In this document: piece after piece, positions 43,522-53,742 of the stretch
How positions within the stretch are numbered: position 1 is the stretch's first letter
How the letters are laid out: the number at the start of each line of letters is the position of its first letter
Assembly: GCF_021869535.1 (NCBI RefSeq)
Contig: NW_026262582.1
Span: 55,936,851-56,000,850 of the forward strand
Reading direction: 5' to 3'
Length of the DNA: 64,000 bases
From: Mytilus californianus
Lineage: Eukaryota > Mollusca > Bivalvia > Mytilida > Mytilidae
Notes under the pieces: generated by a model
Databases searched by the model: none
What the model saw: only the letters and a program-made list of their open reading frames with translations
Told to the model about the DNA's origin: nothing
Position numbers and translations under genes: made by a program

Positions 43522-46500
43522 TTAACCAAGACATTTCAAACTTGAAATCAGTCATGACACCCATGATGCATAGCCTTCTTACTATGTAACATATTACAAT
43601 AAAGAATACAAGTCTGCACTTATTTCTTATAAAAAAAAATGAAAGATTACACCCCTACCCCAGCTGGCAGATTTTCACTTTTTTATCATCTTACCATTTT
43701 TACTTAAGGAGTGAACAAACTCCAAATATATGATGTTTCAAATCAACACAGAAGTCAAACATGGTCATTCAGGAGGAATTATTGGATTGCCAACTCTATT
43801 TATAGTTAATCTGACTGAAAGAAACAGTTTAAGCACCAAATCATGAAAAATGATATTAAAGTCCATTCCACATTTTACAGCATGCCTTACATTTACTTTA
43901 AGCATTTCCAGATTATGAAGGCAACACAACAAGATTCTTTAGATGGCAGTTAACTATTATTCTAAAATCTTTTTGACAATATATGCACTAGAATATATCT
44001 CTAATTTGACTGTTTGTCTATTTCTCCTGTATGCATTAAGTTAAATTATGTCCCCTTACATAATCATTTTACCTTTATTGTGCTTTTCATTGTCAGAAAA
44101 TCAAAACAATTAATGACATTTGCATGGAAAATGAATAAACTATTTAATCTTGCTGATAAACAGTCATAATTACATTCTTTGTCAAAAAAAAATGTCTTGT
44201 CAGTGTAAAGAAACCCCTATTGCTATCCCTATTTCAGCCAAATATGAGGGCTAAATGAATAAGTAAGGACCCCTTAACCACTTGCTGGGTCCAAAAAAAG
44301 CTCAAACTGGTGTCATGTTACCACAGAACTACAAATTAAACCTAAAGAAAACTAGTAAAGCTGTACTTGTGTGGAAAAAAATAAGAAATTATGCAATTTA
44401 TTTATTTCGTTGAAAATAATAGGATGTACAGGCAAATAAAATATGTCGCGTCTCAAATTCCAGTGGTTGCACATGTGTCAGACACTGCGAAAAGTTAAAG
44501 CGAGCATTTGTAATTAAAAATGTATTGCAAGTTACATAAAAATAATGAAGTTCTACTTTCTAGGTAAATTTTTATTTTATTACCCACAGATCAGGCAAAA
44601 TTTGCTGAATCAGCAATTTTCACTCCCAGGGGTGGAATTTAAGGGCTGTTTTTATCATAGTTTCCCTTAATCAACTTTTTATTGATAAACTTACAAATTG
44701 CATAGGTAAAAAAAAATCCTTCATTGATTTAGTGTAAACATGTATATCCCCCTTAACCAAGACATTTCAAACTTGAAATCAGTCATGACACCCATGATGC
44801 ATAGCCTTCTCACTATGTAACATATTACAATAAAGAATACAAGTCTGCACTTATTTCTTATAAAAAAAAATGAAAGATTACACCCCTACCCCAGCTGGCA
44901 GATTTTCACTTTTTTATCATCTTACCATTTTTACTTAAGGAGTGAACAAACTCCAAATATATGATGTTTCAAATCAACACAGAAGTCAAACATGGTGATT
45001 CAGGAGGAATTATTGGATTGCCAACTCTATTTATAGTTAATCTGACTGAAAGAAACAGTTTAAGCACCAAATCATGAAAAATGATATTAAAGTCCATTCC
45101 ACATTTTACAGCATGCCTTACATTTACTTTAAGCATTTCCAGATTATGAAGGCAACACAACAAGATTCTTTAGATGGCAGTTAACTATTATTCTAAAATC
45201 TTTTTGACAATATATGCACTAGAATATATCTCTAAGTTGACTGTTTGTCTATTTCTCCTGTATGCATTAAGTTAAATTATGTCCCCTTACATAATCATTT
45301 TACCTTTATTGTGCTTTTCATTGTCAGAAAATCAAAACAATTAATGACATTTGCATGGAAAATGAATAAACTATTTAATCTTGCTGATAAACAGTCATAA
45401 TTACATTCTTTGTCAAAAAAAAATGTCTTGTCAGTGTAAAGGAACCCCTATTGCTATCCCTATTTCAGCCAAATATGAGGGCTAAATGAATAAGTAAGGA
45501 CCCCTTAACCACTTGCTGGGTCCAAAAAAAGCTCAAACTGGTGTCATGTTACCACAGAACTACAAATTAAACCTAAAGAAAACTAGTAAAGCTGTACTTG
45601 TGTGGAAAAAAATAAGAAATTATGCAATTTATTTATTTCGTTGAAAATAATAGGATGTACAGGCAAATAAAATATGTCGCGTCTCAAATTCCAGTGGTTG
45701 CACATGTGTCAGACACTGCGAAAAGTTAAAGCGAGCATTTATAATTAAAAATGTATTGCAAGTTACATAAAAATAATGAAGTTCTACTTTCTAGGTAAAT
45801 TTTTATTTTATTACCCACAGATCAGGCAAAATTTGCTGAATCAGTAATTTTCACTCCCAGGGGTGGAATTTAAGGGCTGTTTTTATCATAGTTGCCCTTA
45901 ATCAACTTTTTATTGATAAACTTACAAATTGCATAGGGATAAAAAATCCTTCATTGATTTAGTGTAAACATGTATATCCCCCTTAACCAAGACATTTCAA
46001 ACTTGAAATCAGTCATGACACCCATGATGCATAGCCTTCTCACTATGTAACATATTACAATAAAGAATACAAGTCTGCACTTATTTCTTATAAAAAAAAA
46101 TGAAAGATTACACCCCTACCCCAGCTGGCAGATTTTCACTTTTTTATCATCTTACCATTTTTACTTAAGGAGTGAACAAACTCCAAATATATGATGTTTC
46201 AAATCAACACAGAAGTCAAACATGGTGATTCAGGAGGAATTATTGGATTGCCAACTCTATTTATAGTTAATCTGACTGAAAGAAACAGTTTAAGCACCAA
46301 ATCATGAAAAATGATATTAAAGTCCATTCCACATTTTACAGCATGCCTTACATTTACTTTAAGCATTTCCAGATTATGAAGGCAACACAACAAGATTCTT
46401 TAGATGGCAGTTAACTATTATTCTAAAATCTTTTTGACAATATATGCACTAGAATATATCTCTAAGTTGACTGTTTGTCTATTTCTCCTGTATGCATTAA

Positions 46501-47216
46501 GTTAAATTATGTCCCCTTACATAATCATTTTACCTTTATTGTGCTTTTCATTGTCAGAAAATCAAAACAATTAATGACATTTGCATGGAAAATGAATAAA
46601 CTATTTAATCTTGCTGATAAACAGTCATAATTACATTCTTTGTCAAAAAAAAATGTCTTGTCAGTGTAAAGGAACCCCTATTGCTATCCCTATTTCAGCC
46701 AAATATGAGGGCTAAATGAATAAGTAAGGACCCCTTAACCACTTGCTGGGTCCAAAAAAAGCTCAAACTGGTGTCATGTTACCACAGAACTACAAATTAA
46801 ACCTAAAGAAAACTAGTAAAGCTGTACTTGTGTGGAAAAAAATAAGAAATTATGCAATTTATTTATTTCGTTGAAAATAATAGGATGTACAGGCAAATAA
46901 AATATGTCGCGTCTCAAATTCCAGTGGTTGCACATGTGTCAGACACTGCGAAAAGTTAAAGCGAGCATTTATAATTAAAAATGTATTGCAAGTTACATAA
47001 AAATAATGAAGTTCTACTTTCTAGGTAAATTTTTATTTTATTACCCACAGATCAGGCAAAATTTGCTGAATCAGCAATTTTCACTCCCAGGGGTGGAATT
47101 TAAGGGCTGTTTTTATCATAGTTGCCCTTAATCAACTTTTTATTGATAAACTTACAAATTGCATAGGGATAAAAAATCCTTCATTGATTTAGTGTAAACA
47201 TGTATATCCCCCTTAA

Positions 47217-47653
47217 GGTGGCACGGTAGTATTTCCTGGCCCATAAGGGATAATGATAGCTTTTTTAGAATTTTCACCACATTCTAACACTGCTAAAAAT
47301 TCTACATTCACAGTTAACTGAAGTACTTTCATTTTACTATTCAGAAATGAATTTGAATATGTATCATGACCGTTTACTTTTTTTGCTATCTTTAAGAACC
47401 TAAGGCCACTAGTGCTTTTAGGTCTTTTATCGTGCAGTGAATACAAAATTTAAAAAAATTCTCAAAAATTCATTTTCATCTGTATGTAAAATTATTTCAT
47501 ATTTTTCTACACCTGATTCATCCCTCAGTTTGGGAAAGTATGTTCAGTTGATACTGTATTTTTTGTCCAATCATAATGTTCAGATACATTGACTTAAGTA
47601 GGGTACACAAAAGAGCAACCTAAATTCTGGAATGCAAATACTTCCGTGCTACC
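47217..47653. mobile_element. Element B, copy 4
   Basis: A 437-bp copy flanked by TTAA (47213-47216 and 47654-47657). It is of the same lineage as copy 3. Its right terminal repeat is altered (acttccgtgctacc instead of actaccgtgctacc). Confidence 0.9.
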
Positions 47654-48883
47654 TTAACCAAGACATTTCAAACTTGAAATCAGTCATGACACCCATGATG
47701 CATAGCCTTCTTACTATGTAACATATTACAATAAAGAATACAAGTCTGCACTTATTTCTTATAAAAAAAAAAGAAAGATTACACCCCTACCCCAGCTGGC
47801 AGATTTTCACTTTTTTATCATCTTACCATTTTTACTTAAGGAGTGAACAAACTCCAAATATATGATGTTTCAAATCAACACAGAAGTCAAACATGGTGAT
47901 TCAGGAGGAATTATTGGATTGCCAACTCTATTTATAGTTAATCTGACTGAAAGAAACAGTTTAAGCACCAAATCATGAAATATGATATTAAAGTCCATTC
48001 CACATTTTACAGCATGCCTTACATTTACTTTAAGCATTTCCAGATTATGAAGGCAACACAACAAGATTCTTTAGATGGCAGTTAACTATTATTCTAAAAT
48101 CTTTTTGACAATATATGCACTAGAATATATCTCTAAGTTGACTGTTTGTCTATTTCTCCTGTATGCATTAAGTTAAATTATGTCCCCTTACATAATCATT
48201 TTACCTTTATTGTGCTTTTCATTGTCAGAAAATCAAAACAATTAATGACATTTGCATGGAAAATGAATAAACTATTTAATCTTGCTGATAAACAGTCATA
48301 ATTACATTCTTTGTCAAAAAAAATGTCTTGTCAGTGTAAAGAAACCCCTATTGCTATCCCTATTTCAGCCAAATATGAGGGCTAAATGAATAAGTAAGGA
48401 CCCCTTAACCACTTGCTGGGTCCAAAAAAAGCTCAAACTGGTGTCATGTTACCACAGAACTACAAATTAAACCTAAAGAAAACTAGTAAAGCTGTACTTG
48501 TGTGGAAAAAAATAAGAAATTATGCAATTCATTTATTTCAGTGAAAATAATAGGATGTACAGGCAAATAAAGTATGTCGCGTCTCAAATTCCAGTGGTTG
48601 CACATGTGTCAGACACTGCGAAAAGTTAAAGCGAGCATTTATAATTTAAAATGTATTGCAAGTTACATAAAAATAATGATGTTCTACTTTCGAGGTAAAT
48701 TTTTACTTTATAACCCACAGATCAGGCAAAATTTGCTGAATCAGCAATTTTCACTCCCAGGGGTGGAATTTAAGGGCTGTTTTTATCATAGTTGCCATTA
48801 ATCAACTTTTTTATTGATAAACTTACAAATTGCATAGGTAAAAAAAAATCCTTCATTGATTTAGTGTAAACATGTATACCCCC
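47654..48883. repeat. Terminal, more diverged sat2 unit
   Basis: The last unit has private changes not seen in the other seven: caattcatttatttcag, aaagtatgtcgcg, cgaggtaaatttttactttataaccc, tgccattaatc and tatacccccTTAA. Edge units of satellite arrays are expected to be less homogenised. The array stops at the TTAA (48884-48887) that elsewhere starts the next unit, and unrelated sequence follows. Confidence 0.8.
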
Positions 48884-49818
48884 TTAAACCACGTTCATAT
48901 AATGCATATTCAAATATTGTTGGTGAGTTTGCTATTAGCTTATCATGGATCCGAAAATTTACTGGAGCAAAACATCCATGAACATAACGTATTTCTACGG
49001 CGAATTTTCCTTTAGAAGTTTGAGAACTCGCATAAAAAAGCTTTGAAAATTTGTCACGCCGTGTCATACATATTTCTACCATATTGATAGGCTTTTGCAC
49101 AACGAATAGTACAAGAATGTACAACGAACGGTACTAAAGAAAATAAACAAACTACAAAGAGAATGAATCGTACAGTGCCAAAATTCTGAGGTCAGATTTT
49201 CAAGTAAATGTCTTCAAAAATAATTAAAACAACGGATTTCTCATTCGCATTATGTATTATTCACAACAACAAATCACAAAATACACGGTCGCATTGAGTG
49301 TTAGAGCCAACCAACTATGCTCTATTTGTAATCTAATCAAGTTTGAGTTACACAGATTGTTTGTTTCGCGATGTTAACAAGTAATACACAGACCTGTCTA
49401 TTTAAAATAGTCACATGGTGTTCATGTAATATAGCTGCCAGGTGCAGTAAACTTTGTTTTCATAAACATTGAATACTTAACTAAACAGTGCGTCAATTAG
49501 TCTTTGGTGAAAATATAAGAACGGTCTATCTACCAACAACGCTTCGCGATGTAGCGATTTACGTCCGGAATCAACTATACGGCGTTTATACCCCGTGGTA
49601 TAGAACCATTTAAACATGTAACACTAAACTGTTTTCAATATTTCCTTGTATTCTTACAATTGCGTATTTGCTTATTTTTAACACCGACTGGCATGATAAA
49701 TATCAATTATCCAGTCATCCAAGCGTCAATTGTTTGTGCAAGATGAAAACGTTTCCACTCATTCAATCGTGAAATGCAGATCGTTTTGTGAATGCTATTT
49801 GTTATCTAAAATGCATCC
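48884..49818. other. Unassigned sequence right of the satellite
   Basis: Sequence after the array is non-repetitive within this window and somewhat richer in CpG around 49540-49600. A minus-strand reading frame of about 73 codons from an ATG near 49082 runs into the last satellite unit and resembles nothing I recognise. I see no RNA gene or mobile element here. Confidence 0.5.
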
Positions 49819-49998
49819 ATTAGAGCTATTTTCCTAATGCTTGTAGTTTAAAGTTTTGGTTGCTTGCTTGCTTTCTTGCTTTGTTTGTATAAATGTTTAC
49901 TCAATCTTAATTACAATGCTTAAGCAAACATTTATACAAACAAAGCAAGCATGCCACCCACACCTTTAAACTACAAGCATTAGGAAAATAGCTCTAAT
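49819..49998. mobile_element. Foldback (snapback) element of about 180 bp
   Basis: A left arm (49819-49898, attagagctattttcctaat onward) is matched by an inverted right arm (49926-49998) ending in attaggaaaatagctctaat, around a loop of about 27 bp. The inner arms match as gtttgtataaatgttt / aaacatttatacaaac. The outer and inner parts match well. The middle, with TTGC-rich runs, is imperfect. There is no coding capacity and no clear target duplication. A MITE-type foldback is the simplest reading. Confidence 0.7.
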
Positions 49999-50512
49999 AA
50001 CGTTTAATTTTTTAGTATGCGATGTAGATTTAGACCGAAACAGAAACTCTGATTTTTCGGTGACGTGGATTGGCTTAACTGTCCAAGATATATTTACTAG
50101 TATTCAATGATGGCATGTTATAGGAAGGGATAAATTTTATCCTATATATAGATCTTGATCTGGACAAAATTATTAGAGAAAATAGAATTGACTATATTAG
50201 CAATAAATGCCATTTTAAGGTATATTACCTCAGACTTTCACTCACAAAGTCTGTATATATAATCTCTCCTTCTGAATTCATAAATTTTGTTAAAGAGTCG
50301 GCTGAATTAAGACTTTATATAATGAAAATTAATTCATTTCCTTCTGTGAAAATGCATCGCATGTACAATAAAAATGAATCGCCCTACAGTGAAAATGAAA
50401 GTCTAGTATCATTATTCGACAGTAAACATGAATCGCATAACAAAAACAGTATAGTGGAATCTGAGTCAATATCAACAAGCTGAATAACAAAACGTGTTTT
50501 AAGTTATACAAC
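49999..50512. other. Unassigned AT-rich sequence with short imperfect repeats
   Basis: Between 50336 and 50445 a loose motif resembling cagtgaaaatgaatcgc recurs several times with different spacings. I recognise no gene. A minus-strand frame of 61 codons here is low-complexity and unsupported. Confidence 0.4.
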
Positions 50513-50573
50513 ATTATTATACTTCACGTTAACATGCCATATTTTGATTGGCTAATACGAGGGTGTTAATTTA

Positions 50574-50773
50574 CTCTATTACCCTTCATGGAGACGCTTG
50601 ATCAAGTGTGCGCTTTATTAAATACGACTCTATCCTATGGCAAATACTCTATTACCTTTCACGGAGACGCTTGATCAAGAGTGCGCTTTATTAAATACGA
50701 CTCTATCCTATGGCAAATACTCTATTACCCTTCACGGAGACGCTTGGTCAAGTGTGCGCTTTATTAAATACGG
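50574..50773. repeat. 73-bp tandem repeat, three copies
   Basis: Copies start at ctctattac (50574, 50647 and 50720), each continuing with ggagacgcttgatcaag. The third is cut off after tattaaatacgg. A second group of two copies follows at 51025 and 51098 inside the same element. Confidence 0.85.
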
Positions 50774-50869
50774 ATGGTTGTTATGTACAAGACTTCATTG
50801 TTTATTACTTTGAATTTGAAATTTAATCGACAGTAATAACAGAACATTCAGTATAATAAATTAAAAAAA

Positions 50870-50996
50870 CACATATCTGAGAGGGTGATAGAGCAGATTG
50901 TTATCCCTCGTAAAGACATTGTCAACCTTGGCTTCGCCTCAGTTGACAATGTTTTCTCGGGGTAACAATCTGCTCTATCACCCTCTCAGCTATGTG
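50870..50996. repeat. Long palindrome, copy 1
   Basis: cacatatctgagagggtgat at the left is mirrored by atcaccctctcagctatgtg at the right. The arms continue inward through gagcagattgtta/taacaatctgctc and acattgtcaa/ttgacaatgt to a short centre around ggcttcgcctc. The transcript or a single strand would fold into a hairpin of about 60 bp. Confidence 0.9.
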
Positions 50997-51024
50997 TTAT
51001 TTATATACTTTTCTATGGTAAATA

Positions 51025-51155
51025 CTCTATTACCCTTCACGGAGACGCTTGATCAAGTGTGCGATTTATTGAATACGACTCTATCCTATTGCAAATACTC
51101 TATTACCCTTCACGGAGACGCTTGATCAAGTGTGCGCTTTATTAAATACGGATGG
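51025..51155. repeat. 73-bp tandem repeat, two further copies
   Basis: Copies at 51025 and 51098 repeat the ctctattacccttcacggag unit. The second runs into the same sequence (aaatacggatggttg) that follows the third copy upstream, showing that the block was duplicated with its flank. Confidence 0.85.
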
Positions 51156-51246
51156 TTGTTATGTACAAGACGTCATAGTTTACTACTTTGAATTTGAAAT
51201 TTAATCGACAGTAATAACAGAACATTCAGTATAATAAATTAAAAAA

Positions 51247-51373
51247 CACATATCTGAGAGGGTGATAGAGCAGATTGTTACCCCTCGTAAAGACATTGTC
51301 AACCTTGGCTTCGCCTCAGTTATCAATGTTTTCTCGGGGTAACAATCTGCTCTATCACCCTCTCAGCTATGTG
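51247..51373. repeat. Long palindrome, copy 2
   Basis: A direct repeat of the palindrome at 50870-50996, 377 bp downstream, with small changes (gttacccctcg for gttatccctcg, agttatcaatg for agttgacaatg). The first change makes the arms more alike, the second less. Confidence 0.9.
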
Positions 51374-51439
51374 TTATTTATATAAAAGTAAATTGTCTCC
51401 CTCGTATTTACCAATCAAAATAACATGAAGTATAATAAT

Positions 51440-51738
51440 AATAATTATTTCAAAAGGTACATTTTTCTGCAAATGAAACTTAACTGCTACTTTTAAATCT
51501 CTTGCACGCTCTGTTCGTGAACTATTCTTAATATTCATCTATTTGTGTATCAATTTTGCACCTGGATGGCTGTAGGCGCGATAAAAACCCGTCCGCATCT
51601 CATACCTATATCATGAAATTATAAAAACAGTACGCATTATATATTATTTCTTATTTTATTCAAAAATCACTAATTTATCGTCTGTTTATTTATCATTCTA
51701 CATCAGAAATTCATCACGGATACAGTAAAAATGACATT
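51440..51738. other. AT-rich stretch between two mobile elements
   Basis: No gene is recognised. The right part may be 3' untranslated sequence of the minus-strand retrotransposon fragment that begins at 51739. Confidence 0.35.
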
Positions 51739-52466
51739 TCAGGATTCGCCCATTACATTCACTGTAGAATCTCTTTTTAAAATCGAAATCAATATTTCTC
51801 TTGCTTCATTGTGAAAAGGGCACTCGAAAAAATAACGAATACAATGCGCAACAGCATGGCCACAGCTGCATACGGGATTAAGTTTAATATTAACACGGTG
51901 CAGATCTGCATTTTAAGAACTGCACATATTTCTCAACCGTGTATGAATAATATTAAGTTTTCTATCACCACAACTCAAGTAGGAGGGTGGATGTATTAAT
52001 ATTTCGGGAAGTCCGTATGTCGAGGTTTAGACTATTCCATTCAATAGTAGTATATCTAATCTATAACGGAGAACTACATAGTTGTAAATATTTCGCAAAT
52101 CATAATTAGATATTTGACCAACAAGTGGGAGCATTAAATCGCAGAGATAATCTAGGGCAAGGGCAGTCCCGTTATGTAAAGAATAGAACACAGTCTACTA
52201 GCAATTCCCAGCCTGTTTCGAAATGTATAGATTCCTAGCATACACGGGCAACCCAGTTACTATTCCTCCTGCTCCAAACTTGACATGTTCTAAATTGTTA
52301 GAATCTTGCTGAGTACAGCTATCCGGTACGGCACTTGCATATTCCATAATTGGTCTAATAAATGTTAAGTATATACGAGCGAGATAATTTCTATTCAATA
52401 GATATTTCAATTTTTTAAAAACATTTAATCTTGTGTTTGAGCAATTTGTAGACTGAATTATGTAAA
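51739..52466 (-). pseudogene. Non-LTR retrotransposon (LINE) reverse-transcriptase C-terminal fragment, decayed
   Basis: Read on the minus strand from about 52466, the sequence encodes VFKKLKYLL, then IYLTFIRPIMEYAS, NNLEHVKFGAGGIVTGL and NLYISKQAG. This matches the order of the region after the catalytic core in LINE reverse transcriptases: IRP-LEYA-, LE--Q--AARI-TGL. After a stop and a frame change it continues as SNYDLRNIYNY, then PSYLSCGDRKLNIIHTRLR, and ends with CSCG and RYFFECPFHNEARE, the usual terminal Cys/His motif. There are at least three in-frame stops or shifts, at TGC-TAG near 52197, in GIV-stop, and in CSS-stop-NADL. The catalytic YxDD region is absent, so the copy is 5'-truncated and dead. 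The family (CR1- or jockey-like) cannot be fixed by eye. Confidence 0.8.
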
Positions 52467-52516
52467 CCGGTGTGTATTCATATTTAATTTATTCAGCAAA
52501 AGTGTATCACTATCAA

Positions 52517-52955
52517 CGGCGGGGGACGTTTTAGTGCCAAAATATAGTCCATTTTAGCGCCAGATTTTTAACCCATTTTACCGAAATGTGAAATTATCAA
52601 TGCTATTTTAGAGAATATTATTTATTCATTGTAGAATAATGAATTTTGATATAGTATCATAATAGCATCTTAGCCATCACATGTCGCACTTTTATTTCCT
52701 CTGCTGTTTCAACAACAACATTTATTTCCAAATGGCATATAAAAAAAATTGAAAATGCAACTTAAACATTAACCCAGGATAAATTACTAGTACTGTTCAT
52801 GGTTTTAGTATGGTGATTTTCATTCAACCGGGTAAGTTTTCGCTAAATTGGGCTATTGAAAATACAGGTGGACGGATTAATTCGGCTCTAAAAGGGTATA
52901 TAATGTCTGCGCGAAAATGGAGTTTTAAATGATTCGCTAAAATGTCCTGTGCCCC
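52517..52955. mobile_element. 439-bp MITE with 8-bp target duplication
   Basis: The element lies between two perfect copies of ACTATCAA (52509-52516 and 52956-52963), extendable to 9 bp with a preceding C. Its ends are imperfect inverted repeats: left gggggacgttttagtg, right (reverse complement) gcacaggacattttagcg. Further matching inward includes tccattttagcgccaga against tccattttcgcgcagac. There is no coding capacity. An 8-bp duplication fits hAT-type transposons and 9 bp fits Mutator-type. The ends do not settle which. Confidence 0.8.
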
Positions 52956-52963
52956 ACTATCAA

Positions 52964-53629
52964 TACGTTCTGTATTGACATGTTACAACATTCATTTCCG
53001 GTACACTCATACTAATTAACTGTGAATTGGGAGTTTACGGAGCAATTTCAATTTGTCAAATGAAAGTAAGGTATTGTTATTCTGCAATGACCTGAAATTC
53101 ACCAGTGAATTTTAACTTTCTATAGTTTTCTAAAATATAAAATGCTTCATTATTTCATCGCGGCTAAGGGCATGGACATTACTTTTTTGCCACACAAAAA
53201 AAAATTGTTACTGTTAAATGTAGACATATATTTCCTCAAGATTTCAAACATCCCTTGCTTTGATATTTTGAATTTGAGCGTACCCGGTGACGGTGAATAC
53301 CGAAAAGCGATTCGAACGCACCACATTTATAGTGTGATTTTCATTTTTACAGATAGTGGAATAAAAAAATCACCTGTTTCGGTAGATAGATAATTTTCCA
53401 GTAGTACATTGCAAGTACAAAAACGCGTTTCAGAGAACCAATGCACCAAATGATTTTTATAGGATTTAGTTTTACATTTAAACCTGTTCAAGGAATGTAA
53501 TACTGGACAAGAACAAGTTCAATGTAGGACAAAATCAGACACGAAATTTGTTCAAAAATAGTACCAAACATGTGACAAAATGACGGGTATGTAACAGATG
53601 ATAGCGCAATTGCAGATGGATGTGTTTGT
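52964..53629. other. Unassigned AT-rich sequence
   Basis: Nothing recognised. An 83-codon plus-strand frame from ATG at 53142 is open, but its composition is no different from its surroundings and it resembles no family I know. Confidence 0.4.
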
Positions 53630-53682
53630 TTAACGTTCAGTGGCAAGTATTTCATGCATATTCAGGACAAAACTAAGTTGGA
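53630..53682 (+). repeat. Dispersed motif related to the arms of the 62138-62462 element
   Basis: ttaacgttcagtggcaag, then atttcatgcatattcaggac, matches both arms of the inverted-repeat element at 62138-62462. It is a solitary arm here, so it is either a truncated copy or one half of a decayed element. Confidence 0.65.
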
Positions 53683-53740
53683 CCATGGAAGTATTATATT
53701 GTTGTCATTCCTTTTCATTTTACTTCCATGATTGGACAGA
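53677..53740. repeat. Short inverted repeat
   Basis: ggaccatggaagta and tacttccatgattgg form an imperfect stem around a T-rich loop, directly after the dispersed motif at 53630. It may be part of the same decayed repeat. Confidence 0.5.
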
Positions 53741-53742
53741 CG

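Larger units (their letters stand above)
37277..48883. repeat. Satellite array sat2, eight units of 1230-1231 bp with four B insertions
   Basis: Units run 37277-38506, 38948-40177, 40619-41849, 41850-43080, 43522-44752, 44753-45982, 45983-47212 and 47654-48883, each starting at TTAA. Element B lies after units 1, 2, 4 and 7. Empty junctions read cccccTTAAccaag, and occupied junctions have TTAA on both sides of B. The unit is a diverged relative of sat1. TAAGCAC lies at offset 308 (sat1 309), TCCATTCCA at 340 (341), AATTATGTCC at 522 (521), TGCGAAA at 964 (962) and ATTGATTT at 1200 (1199 after correcting a one-base deletion in the sat1 unit compared). Units fall into subtypes by shared variants such as cttctcac, gtgattcag and atagggataaaaaat (units 4, 6, 7). 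No gene is supported. Confidence 0.97.
50513..51439. mobile_element. Compound inverted-repeat element, about 0.93 kb
   Basis: The two ends form an imperfect inverted repeat of some 55-60 bp. The left end reads attattatacttcacgtta, then attttgattgg and taatacgagggtg. The reverse complement of the right end reads attattatacttcatgtta, then ttttgattgg and aaatacgaggga. Between them lie five copies of a 73-bp repeat and two copies of a 127-bp palindrome, all on a partly duplicated 0.37-kb block. There is no transposase, so it would be a non-autonomous DNA element. The flanking TAA/ATA-rich sequence hides any target duplication. Confidence 0.7.

Noticed and set aside
38511..47653. Spacing of B elements after 1, 1, 2 and 3 units
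   Set aside because: A tempting number series, but four events in eight units are fully explained by block duplication.
48861..49124. 87-codon minus frame at the satellite edge
   Set aside because: Its first codon is TTG. From the first ATG (about 49082) it runs into the satellite for its last codons and resembles nothing I recognise.
50898..51125. 75-codon plus frame
   Set aside because: It lies across a palindrome and the 73-bp repeats of a mobile element.
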